From JAGQOZ01 sp041399205 (lineage in GTDB: Bacteria > Planctomycetota > Planctomycetia > Pirellulales > Pirellulaceae), in contig JAWKTK010000007.1 in assembly GCA_041399205.1 (NCBI GenBank), forward strand, positions 124,001 to 188,000: 64,000 nucleotides of DNA. The letters are read 5' to 3'. The notes under the pieces were generated by a model. The model saw only the letters and a program-made list of their open reading frames with translations, was not told where the DNA came from and did not search any database. Positions 36,524-44,993 of this stretch are shown piece by piece. The position numbers and the translations under genes were made by a program. The first letter of the stretch is position 1, and each line of letters starts with the position of its first letter.

Positions 36524-37459
36524 ATGGAAAATGAATTTATAGGTTGGCTCCGTAGCGAACTGGTCACCACCAGTGCGAAAGATTCACCGGTAAGCGTCAG
36601 CATTGGCGATGATGCAGCGGTTCTTCGTCCGCTGCCAAACGGAATGGTCGTCACCACCGACCTGCTGTCGGACGGCCTACACTTCGAATTGGATCGGCAC
36701 GGAGCGTTTTTGGCGGGTCGCAAATCGTTGGCGGTGAATCTGAGTGATATTGCGGCCATGGCGTGCAGACCTGCCGGCGCAGTGGTTTCCTTGCTGTTGC
36801 CCAAGATCGATGCAAAAGCTATTGCCATCGAATGCATGCGAGGGATCCAGGCCCTGGCGTCCGAATTCGCTTGTCCCATCATCGGTGGCGACACCAATGT
36901 AGGCGGACAACAGTTGGTAATCAGTGTCACGGCGTTTGGCATTCCACTTTCGGACCGAGCGCCGCTATTGCGTTCGACCGCTCGTGCTGGTGACTGGATC
37001 TTGGTCACGGGGCCACTGGGCGGCAGTATTTTAGGGCACCATCTGAATTTTGTGCCTCGAGTGCGCGAAGCAGAAACGCTCCATTCGCGTTTTCAGCTCA
37101 CTGCCGGTATGGACATCAGTGACGGTTTGGCATTGGATTTAAGCAGGTTAGCCGAAGCCAGCGGTGTAGGTGCCGAACTATGGCTGGAAAACGTGCCAAT
37201 CAGTGACGATGCCAACTTGTTGTCACAGCGATCCGGAAAACCGGCTTTACAGCACGCGCTCGGCGACGGCGAAGATTTTGAATTGTTGCTGACGGCTAGT
37301 CCGAGCGATGCAGAACAGATCATGCGAACCCAGCCGCTGGATTCGCCCATCTATCACGTCGGAATGATGTTTGCCGAATCGGGACTATTCGCCGTAGATG
37401 CAAACGGAATTCGCCGCAACTTGGCGCCAACCGGGTTTCAGCACGGAGCCACATCGTGA
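36524..37459 (+). CDS. thiL: thiamine-monophosphate kinase
   Basis: ThiL phosphorylates thiamine monophosphate to thiamine diphosphate, the last step of the pathway. The 311-residue product has the PurM-like fold motifs SIGDDAAVL, VVTTDLLSDGLHF, AVNLSDIAAMACRP, CPIIGGDTN, GMDISDGLALDLSRLAEASGV and GDGEDFELLLT. GGAAAG upstream of ATG 36524 decides this start over TTG 36509. The stop overlaps the GTG start of tsaE by 4 bases. Confidence 0.95.
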   Translation: MENEFIGWLRSELVTTSAKDSPVSVSIGDDAAVLRPLPNGMVVTTDLLSDGLHFELDRHGAFLAGRKSLAVNLSDIAAMACRPAGAVVSLLLPKIDAKAIAIECMRGIQALASEFACPIIGGDTNVGGQQLVISVTAFGIPLSDRAPLLRSTARAGDWILVTGPLGGSILGHHLNFVPRVREAETLHSRFQLTAGMDISDGLALDLSRLAEASGVGAELWLENVPISDDANLLSQRSGKPALQHALGDGEDFELLLTASPSDAEQIMRTQPLDSPIYHVGMMFAESGLFAVDANGIRRNLAPTGFQHGATS

Positions 37460-37929
37460 GTCATACGATTTCCTGCCGCAGTGAAGCCGATACGGTTCGC
37501 TTGGGTGAATGCTTGGCCACTTGTTTGCCCGACGGAACGGTCGTGGGGCTGAACGGAACGCTGGGCGCCGGGAAAACTCGCTTGGTTCAAGCGGTCGCTG
37601 CGGCCAGCGGCATTGCGGATGGAATTGTTGTGAGTCCAACATTTACCTTGTGCAATGAATACCATGGCCAACGGACCATCTATCATTTGGATTTGTATCG
37701 TTTGGCCGACGAAGACGAATGGATCGAATTAGGAGTCGAAGAATATTTCGACACCCCGGCGTTGATCTTCATTGAATGGTCTGATCGGTTTACCAGTTTG
37801 CTACCGGACGATCGAATGGAATTGCAAATCGACGTGATTACGCCCACCGAACGCCGCGTCACAATCACGGCGTACGGTCAAGATTTGGAACTGGTAGCGG
37901 ACAAAGTATTTGCAGCGTTTACAAGATAA
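37456..37929 (+). CDS. tsaE: tRNA threonylcarbamoyladenosine biosynthesis ATPase TsaE
   Basis: TsaE is the ATPase partner of the TsaBD complex that makes t6A37 in ANN-decoding tRNAs. The 157-residue protein has Walker A GTLGAGKT at 34-41, VVSPTFTLCNEY, and YHLDLYRLADEDEW followed by LIFIEWSDR, the family signature. It starts at GTG 37456, coupled to thiL, and its 3' end overlaps that of hslU by 11 bases. Confidence 0.95.
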   Translation: MSHTISCRSEADTVRLGECLATCLPDGTVVGLNGTLGAGKTRLVQAVAAASGIADGIVVSPTFTLCNEYHGQRTIYHLDLYRLADEDEWIELGVEEYFDTPALIFIEWSDRFTSLLPDDRMELQIDVITPTERRVTITAYGQDLELVADKVFAAFTR

Positions 37930-39295
37930 AGCGACTTAAATCTTCGTCTTCGGTAATTTCTTCCAAGCGTTGTGTTACGTATGCGGCGTCAATCACAATT
38001 TTCTTTTCCGTCCGCTCTGGCGCGTCAAAACTGAGTTCTTCCAACATACGTTCCAAGATGGTGTACAGTCGCCGAGCACCAATGTTCTGGGTGGTCTGGT
38101 TGACTTTATGAGCATACGAAGCCAGCGCGTCGACGGCGCTATCGGCAAATTCGATCTCTAGGCCTTCGGTTTTCATCAGGGCTTGATATTGCCTAGTAAG
38201 CGAACTCTTGGGTTCGGTCAAAATGCGAATGAAGTCTTCTTTGGTCAAGTCCGTCAATTCTACTCGGATCGGAAACCGTCCTTGCAGCTCCGGCATCAGT
38301 TCGCTGGGTTTGCTGCGATGAAAGGCGCCGGCGGCAATGAATAGAATATGATCGGTGCGAACGTAACCGTAACGAGTCTGCACGGTAGTGCCTTCGACAA
38401 TCGGCAAGAGATCTCGTTGAACGCCCTGGCGCGAAACGTCCGCGCTTTTGGAATCCGACGCGACGACTTTGTCAATTTCGTCTAAGAAGATGATGCCCGA
38501 ATTTTCCGCCAGATCGATGGCCAGTCCGTTGATCTTTTCCGGGTCTAGCAACGATTCACATGCTTGTTCAAACAGAATGCGCCGCGCTTCGGCGACGGTG
38601 ACTTCGCGGCGCACGGTGTTCTTGGGCATGATTTTTTCAAACATCCCTTGGATTTCCATATCCATGTGTTCCATGCCGATGCCGCCCAGCACTACGGGAT
38701 TCGATTTTTGTTCAATCTTCAATTCGACTTCACGGTTTTCTAGTTCGCCCGATACCAGCATGCCCCGCATTCTTTCTCGAGTGCGTCCGTAGTGTTCGGC
38801 CGAATTATTGTCATCGCCGCCGACTTCCAAGCTGATGGGAGGCGGAATCAACAGGTCCAGCAGTTTCTCTTCCACTTTGCTTTGAGCTTCGGCCTCCACG
38901 TTTTTCATTTCCAACTGCCGAACCAAGCCGATGGCGTTCTCCACTAGTTCGCGAACCATGCTTTCTACATCGCGTCCGTAGTAGCCAACTTCCGTGTATT
39001 TGGTTGCTTCCACTTTGATGAACGGCGATTGCGTGAGCTTGGCTAAGCGTCTGGCGATTTCGGTTTTGCCAACGCCCGTGGGGCCGACCATCAGAATGTT
39101 TTTGGGCGAAACTTCGTGACGCATTTCGCCATCCAACTGCTGACGACGCCAGCGGTTGCGAATGGCAATGGCGACCGCTCGCTTCGCCTCGGGTTGACCG
39201 ACGATATGTTTTTCTAATTGGTCAACAATTTCGCGCGGAGTGAGCGGTGTATTGGTTATGGTTTCCGAGTTTTGGACGTCGTTCAGTTCAGACAC
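37919..39295 (-). CDS. hslU: HslU, ATPase subunit of the HslUV protease
   Basis: HslU is the AAA+ unfoldase that feeds substrates to HslV. The 458-residue product starts near LTPREIVDQLEKHIVGQPEAK (split here), with Walker A GPTGVGKTE, the pore motif GYYGRDVE, the long intermediate domain (about 130-250), Walker B IIFLDEIDKV and the sensor segment ELQGRFPIRVEL. It overlaps hslV by 13 bases, so the pair is a tight operon, and converges on tsaE. No frameshift. Confidence 0.97.
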   Translation of the reverse strand: MSELNDVQNSETITNTPLTPREIVDQLEKHIVGQPEAKRAVAIAIRNRWRRQQLDGEMRHEVSPKNILMVGPTGVGKTEIARRLAKLTQSPFIKVEATKYTEVGYYGRDVESMVRELVENAIGLVRQLEMKNVEAEAQSKVEEKLLDLLIPPPISLEVGGDDNNSAEHYGRTRERMRGMLVSGELENREVELKIEQKSNPVVLGGIGMEHMDMEIQGMFEKIMPKNTVRREVTVAEARRILFEQACESLLDPEKINGLAIDLAENSGIIFLDEIDKVVASDSKSADVSRQGVQRDLLPIVEGTTVQTRYGYVRTDHILFIAAGAFHRSKPSELMPELQGRFPIRVELTDLTKEDFIRILTEPKSSLTRQYQALMKTEGLEIEFADSAVDALASYAHKVNQTTQNIGARRLYTILERMLEELSFDAPERTEKKIVIDAAYVTQRLEEITEDEDLSRFIL

Positions 39296-39825
39296 TCGAG
39301 CTCCTCCACGACAATGTTGGAATTAGTGTAGATGTCAATCTCGGCAGCAATTTCTAGTGACCGAAGCACAATTTCATTGGCCGGCAGCTCGGCGTGACGA
39401 GCCAACGCTCGCGCTGCGGCCGTGGCGTAGTTGCCTCCCGATCCAATTCCCAAGATACCGTCAGTGGGCTGGATGACGTCACCCGTGCCACTCACCAGTA
39501 ACGTGTGCTTCGGATCCACCACAATCATCAAGGCTTGCAGGTGACGAAGCGCTCGATCCAGTCGCCATTCCTTGGCCAATTCGGTGGCTGCTCGAGGAAC
39601 ATTGCCGGGATAGTCGCGGAGCTTTCCTTCGAATCGTTCTAGCAACGCAAAGGCGTCGGCGCCGGAGCCTGCAAAACCGCACAGCACTTTGCCTTCATTT
39701 AGCGCGCGAATCTTGACGGAATCGGATTTAACGACTGCGGTGTCCAGTGTGACTTGTCCGTCACCGCCGATCGCAACTTTGCCATCCTTGCGAACTGTCA
39801 AAATGGTAGTCGATCGAATTTTCAT
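39283..39825 (-). CDS. hslV: HslV, peptidase subunit of the HslUV protease
   Basis: HslV is a proteasome-like threonine peptidase that forms the proteolytic chamber with HslU. The 180-residue product starts MKIRSTTILTVR, so processing before T6 would expose the catalytic Thr (TTI, as in HslV generally). Other family blocks are VAIGGDGQVT, KVLCGFAGSGADAF, LLVSGTGDVI and IGSGGNYATAAARAL. AGGA lies about eight bases before ATG 39825. Confidence 0.97.
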   Translation of the reverse strand: MKIRSTTILTVRKDGKVAIGGDGQVTLDTAVVKSDSVKIRALNEGKVLCGFAGSGADAFALLERFEGKLRDYPGNVPRAATELAKEWRLDRALRHLQALMIVVDPKHTLLVSGTGDVIQPTDGILGIGSGGNYATAAARALARHAELPANEIVLRSLEIAAEIDIYTNSNIVVEELECLN

Positions 39826-39992
39826 GCGTATTCCTGTGATGAATTAGGGAAGACTTCTGTCTATTGTGAACCAACACGGTTCATTCGAACAGACCGGACC
39901 CTGTCGTCGGCCAGCGAGCCCACGGCGAACGGTTGTTCGCACCATTCGAACCACTGCTTTCCCAGATCTGGCGGTTCGGCTATCCTACGGAC

Positions 39993-40566
39993 ATGAATAA
40001 TTCTGCCAGTTTAGTTCGCAGCCCGTTGCTCCTTTCGCGAGATGATTCCGCGTTGGTGGTTGTTGATGCACAAGAAAAATTGCTGGCAATTATTCCAGAA
40101 CGAGATTCGCTTCAAACGAATCTGCTGAAACTTTTGCAAGCCGCCAAAGTATTAAACGTTCCGATTTTGGCAACCGACCAATATCCGGAACGCTTAGGTT
40201 CATCGCCAACCCAATTGGCCGAACACATGCCTAAGCCAAACGGGAAGCGATCGTTCAGCTGCGGTGGATGCCAGCAGTTCACGGTCGAATTGTCCGGACT
40301 GTCGGTTCGCCAAATTGTTCTGGTTGGCATTGAAACGCACGTCTGCATTCTGCAAACCGCATTCGGAAACTTACTCACTGCCGGTTTGACGTTTTTGTGG
40401 TGGTGGACGGTCGGCACTGAGCGGCAAATCGATTCAGAAACAGCGTTGTGACGCATGGAATCCGTCGGCATTCAACTGGTCAGTTGTGAAATGGTCCTGT
40501 TTGAATGGTGCGGAACTTCACTGGCAAACGAATTCAAGGCGATCAGCAGAAATTGTCCGGCAGTAG
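39993..40566 (+). pseudogene. isochorismatase-family hydrolase, frameshifted
   Basis: A cysteine hydrolase of the YcaC/nicotinamidase-like group. From ATG 39993 the first frame covers ALVVVDAQEKLL (catalytic Asp), ILATDQYPERLG and IETHVCILQTA (nucleophile Cys). At the T5 run near 40392 the frame breaks; with one more T it reads FVVVDGRH, and after further shifts MESVGIQLVSCEMVLFEW and NEFKAISR are restored, ending at TAG 40564-40566 if one A is removed from the AAA near 40550. Repaired length is about 190 residues, as in the family. Function within the group is not specified. Confidence 0.8.
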
Positions 40567-40662
40567 TCATTGCTGCGTCGCGGAGTTGGCCGTCGCATGC
40601 ATTCGCGTCGGGTTGCGAATCGCACGTGGACATGTTCGACCATAGATTTGGATTATGTCAAC

Positions 40663-40908
40663 CTAGTGAGCTGATTCGGAAACTTCTGCAGCGTCCACCG
40701 CTCCTTCCGTTACTGGAATTTCTAAATCCTCCACAGTAAGTAGTTCGACATCACTATCCGTCCACGACTCGCGCCCAATGCCCTTGCCAGAGCCAATTAC
40801 TTGCTTTCACCGAATCCAGGAGCGGACGCAACACCGACCATCCTTGAAGCTCGGGACGAAATAGTCCCAGCTGATGCGAACTTTGTCGCCAAGATGAAAC
40901 GTGTTCAT
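40663..40908 (-). pseudogene. small hypothetical protein hidden by two frameshifts
   Basis: Three consecutive frames join into one acidic small protein of about 80 residues: MNTFHLGDKVRISWDYFVP (ATG 40908), then VGVASAPGFGESK, then VIGSGKGIGRESWTDSDVE and LLTVEDLEIPVTEGAVDAAE to a stop at 40663. The smooth handover and biased composition suggest a real gene with the same kind of indels as its neighbours. No domain is recognised. The remaining bases of the gap to 41031 hold a terminator. Confidence 0.4.
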
Positions 40909-40965
40909 TCGTCGTGTTCTACTGAATCGTTAGCGGTGCCAATAGATGCGGACATGAAACAGCTG

Positions 40966-41000
40966 AAAAAGGCCTGTCGCAAACTAGCTGGACAGGCCTT
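40966..41000 (-). terminator. intrinsic terminator after the CotH/lamin-tail gene
   Basis: On the minus strand AAGGCCTGTC and GACAGGCCTT form a 10-bp stem with a 12-base loop, followed by three further T. It lies about 30 bases past the inferred stop at 41032. Confidence 0.75.
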
Positions 41001-41031
41001 GAAGTTTAACACAATTGACGAAAGGACGCAG

Positions 41032-44000
41032 CTACACGCGTCGTACTGGAAATAGCCATTGGCGTGCAGTGTGTCAGTCAGTAAGAAGCCTTCCGTAATG
41101 CCTACGGAAACCCAGGTTCCGGAAGCGAACACACTGAGGAGCTTCTGTTTCGTACACGTCGTGCCGATTTCAATCGGTCAACTCGCACGTTGTAGTCAAT
41201 ACCATTCGCCGGGTCGTAGGTGTCATTAATGAAGTTGATGCGAACATCGGACGCCACAACGGGAACCAAGCTGGTGAACGACATTTCGACGAAGTTACGT
41301 GCAGCGTAGTCGCCAATGACCGCTCCGTAATCACCAACATTGAACGTGGCGACAATTTCGCCGGCAATTTCCAACTGAATGATTTCATTTGTGGTTTGGC
41401 CGGTTGCGAAAACACGCGAATTTCGGTTTCCGTCACATCGCCAAAAATATTCACGCGACCAGGAGTGCCATTGATGGTCGCACTGGCGGCCCAGCTTGAA
41501 GCGACACTATTGTCCAGTGCCGGATCCAGCAGCGCCAAACTAAAGCCGTTGCCGTCAGGTTCAGTAGGCCAAGGTGCCGCATCGTCGTACGTGACTTCAT
41601 CAATAATATTTCCGTTGGCGTCGAACAGCGTAATGGCTTCACCGCCGCCACTGAGGCCACCGGAATACTGACCACCGACATAGATATTGCCGGTCGTTTG
41701 ATTTCAGGTGCGCATCCGCGTCCGTGAAGACGACGTAATCGCCCGGCAGAATCACCGTACCGGACGCGATGGTCAAGCCGACTCCGTCAAATCTGCCAGC
41801 CGGACAAATCAACCGCTTGAGACGATGCGTTGTAGAGTTCGATGAATTCGGCGTCGGTGCCCGCAGGATTGTATGCAATTCGTTAATGACGATGTTTGGG
41901 TTCGTCAAAGAACCGCCGGGCAAAAGCGACTTTCGTTCGCAAAGATCGCTCGTGCGGTGTTGATGGCCTGTTGCCATTCGTGGTCAATAGAACCGCTCAC
42001 GTCCGCTCGGCCCCACGTCTGCACGTCCAACGCCGGGTGGTCGCACCGATTTCCGCAATCAACTCCGCTCGTCGGTCAATCAGGTAAATCATTGACGAGG
42101 TACTTGCATCGATAAGGTTTGCAGGAGTCGTTGCCGAGTACATCGCCTGGAATTCAGGAACCTCCCAAACAGCATCCAGGAATTCAGCTCCAATCGCTTC
42201 AGGCGTGGTCAATTCGAAATTCCGGTGGCATTGTTATAAGCGTCTCGCCACGGTTTGGTGCGTCCCGATCAACCAACGACCAACGCTGCGTACTACCGTC
42301 TTGCGCTGCGTAGTAGTTGTGCGAATACTGATCGAAATGTCGCACCAGTGCCGTTGGTACCATGTGATTAATAGTGGCGGGCACGTCAATGTTGTCATAG
42401 ATCCAAGCCGTCTTGGACGAAGACGGCGAAGAAATCAAAACGTCCCGCGCTGCTAAGTGCGGTGCAATCGCCGTATCGTCGGTTCTTCTTGTCGAATCCG
42501 TTCGTACTGGCAAATCCACCTCCATCGGCTTGATGAAATTCGCTGTCATCAATCCATTGGCGGTTCGCCATGTGCCGTCGTATAGTTCTTGGAATCGGTA
42601 GACGCCGTAGAAGTCGCCGTTCTGTTCGACTCAGTGAAGAACGTCGACGTCCAGCAGTCCGTTTCGGCATTGAAAATTTCCCAGCTGATTTGAGCACTGG
42701 TGCCTGTCCAATCGACAAAGTCAGCGACAATCCAGATTCGTCCACCGGTGTGTTCGCGAGTGGACCAAAGTCTAAGAAGATAACCATCGGGCAACTCAAA
42801 CTTAAAGCCCTTCTTGGGGAACTCCGAGAACCGCTGCCTCGCACACGCACCGTTGCATTGTCAATCACCTGATCGCCGTACGCAATGACAGTGGGAATCT
42901 TGGTGTTGGTCAAATAGAGATCCGTAACGAGTTCGTCAAACTGCAGATCCACGTACCACTGGAAGACGGGCAGCGAGTTGTCCACGATATCGGTCGGGCT
43001 AACCACAACACCAAAGTAGTTGATCGTATCACCTGCAAATGGCGCGACGGCAACGTCGAGTCAATTCGATAGCGAACCAGCGCGTAGCGTCTTGCCCCAG
43101 ACGGTTGCTTGCCACATCTTGCGCAGAGCCGTTGGTCATGGCGATCACTTGGTCTGCACCGAACCCAATCTTAAGGTCAAATTCGCCACGGTGGCGTCAG
43201 ATCGTTGCCAGGCTCGTAAACGCTTGATTTGGTAAAGGCTGTCCGGTGTAATCGTGATGTCGGAGATATCCGCAATAGCCCCTTCCGAATAGACCGAATT
43301 CTGCGCGGCCGGTGTAGGAGCCGGATTGGAAACGCCCCAATTCACGGGGTCAGCATTGTCCAAGTTCGGATTGATCAATTCCAGCGAAGGACCGTTGCCA
43401 TCTGGAGCACCCGGCCAGGGCGAAGCATCGTCGTACGTCACTTCGTCAATAATCGTCACACCGTCTGCCGCGATCAGCTGGATTGTTTCGCCACCGCCAG
43501 ATAGTCCTCCGGCTGCAAATTCGGCCAACGGCGTCACCCCATTCGGCTTCTGCAATCACGATGGACGGTGAAACAATGGCGTATTGTCCCGCCGCTAGTA
43601 TTGTGCCTGGGGCAAACGTCAGGTCAAATCCGGTAAATGATGCCGACAAGTCAAAGTCGTCGGTTCCTGGATTATGAGTTAATTCCAGCATCCCCGTCAA
43701 TCGCGCCCGTCCGGACGGGTTGCCGACCGTTTCATTGATAAGCCTTCGAGCATCGTCGCCACCCGGATCATTCGAACCGGCGTACTGGAAGTAGCCATTC
43801 GATGCAGAATTCGCTTTCTCGAAAGCCAGGGGGTCACTCGTCAGCCGGTAACCACGTCCCCGTCGAAGACTTCAATCGCTTCGGTTTCGTACACAGTGCC
43901 ATCACTTCAATGCGGTCAACCACCAAGTTGCGATCGATTCCCTGATCCGGCTGGTACAGGTCAGTCGTAAACGCAACTCCGGATTTGATCGGCATCAATA

Positions 44001-44814
44001 CCATCCGCTTCATAGGTAAAACTTAGGAACGTGCGAGTGCCAGGGTCGCCACCAACGTTATCCCAAGTGGCCACCGTGTTGCCGTCTATCTGAAGCTCAC
44101 ATCGATTCTTCGCCACGAGCACCCGCGGCAAAGTTGTGATGGGCAGCGTGTGTTGATAGGCCGCCAGGGGATTACGAATTGAAATGCCAGTGGTGTTTCT
44201 ACGCTGACCAACATGGCTTTCAGTTCCCAATCGCCTCCATGTGATTCGTTTCCTGTCTTGTCGGTGGACCCATACATCTGCGACAGTCAATTGTGCCAGC
44301 GTTTGTAGTAGATCTATTCCGTTCGAACCTTGTGCCGCGTCACAACCGTACAACAAGATATCCGCGTCGGCGCGAAGGGAAGCATTCCAGCGTTGAATCT
44401 GATCGGCGTGCTGACGCAATACATCAGCATCTACCAGTTGATTCCCCAGTTGTAACTGGCCCGCTTTGCCATGCGATACGATATGAATGCTCGCCACGTT
44501 GCTTCGATTTCGTCAACGCGTGCGTTAGTTGTTCGATGCCGCCGCGAGAACCGTCCAGCAGATCGATTCGCAACTGCTGCTTGGAGGCCTTGAATCAGTT
44601 CGCTGGCACCTTCTACCGTCGAATCCACAAAGACAAGCTGAGTCGGGCCGCTGTCACTGTTTTCCACTGCCAATCCGTCGTCCATCGATTCGCACGTCGC
44701 AAGGTCAACCTGCGCCACGTCCGCCGCCAGCATCTCTCGCTTTTCAAGATTGCGAATCGACCATCGAGATGATCGAACAGATGCACCAGACTGCCGGATA
44801 CGTTTCAGTGACAT
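41032..44814 (-). pseudogene. giant surface protein: LEPR-like N-terminus, DUF4347, CBM60-like, lamin-tail and CotH domains, heavily frameshifted
   Basis: About 1250 residues when pieced together. ATG 44814 (GGAG nine bases upstream) starts MSLKRIRQSG and reaches IRNLEKREMLAADV, the planctomycete LEPR-type export motif. Then, in several frames: DUF4347 (LVFVDSTVEGASELI, IHIVSHGKAG, DADILLYGCDAAQG; about 44710-44150), a CBM60-like sugar-binding domain (about 44100-43750), a lamin-tail domain (DDASPWPGAPDGNGPSLEL; about 43710-43310), a CotH kinase-like domain (VRVRGSGSRSSP, HMVPTALVRHFDQYSHNYY; about 43010-42000), a second lamin-tail domain (about 41980-41450) and a second CBM60-like domain ending NGYFQYDA. 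At least twelve shifts in 3.8 kb, the densest damage in the window. It may be true decay or poor sequence. Confidence 0.75.
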
Positions 44815-44948
44815 TGCCTTTAACTCCAATTCTTTGTGCTCAGAAATAGCGTCCGCACGCGCCAAAATGAAATAAACTGAGCATTATCCTGGCAATCAGC
44901 GCAAACTGTCAACAAAAATCCCTAAATCCGTCTGTCAATCCCGAACAA

Positions 44949-44971
44949 AAAGGCGGACACAAAGCCGCTGG
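44949..44971 (-). terminator. weak terminator-like hairpin
   Basis: On the minus strand GCGG-CTTTGTGT-CCGC is followed by CTTTTTG, 20-45 bases after the stop of the dehydrogenase-heme gene at 44994. The stem is only four to five pairs. Confidence 0.3.
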
Positions 44972-44993
44972 AGCAAGAAGGTGTCAAATCGGC

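Noticed and set aside
40455..40739. 94-codon frame after the isochorismatase gene
   Set aside because: Its first third is the frameshifted C-terminus of that gene; the rest is out of frame and not protein-like.
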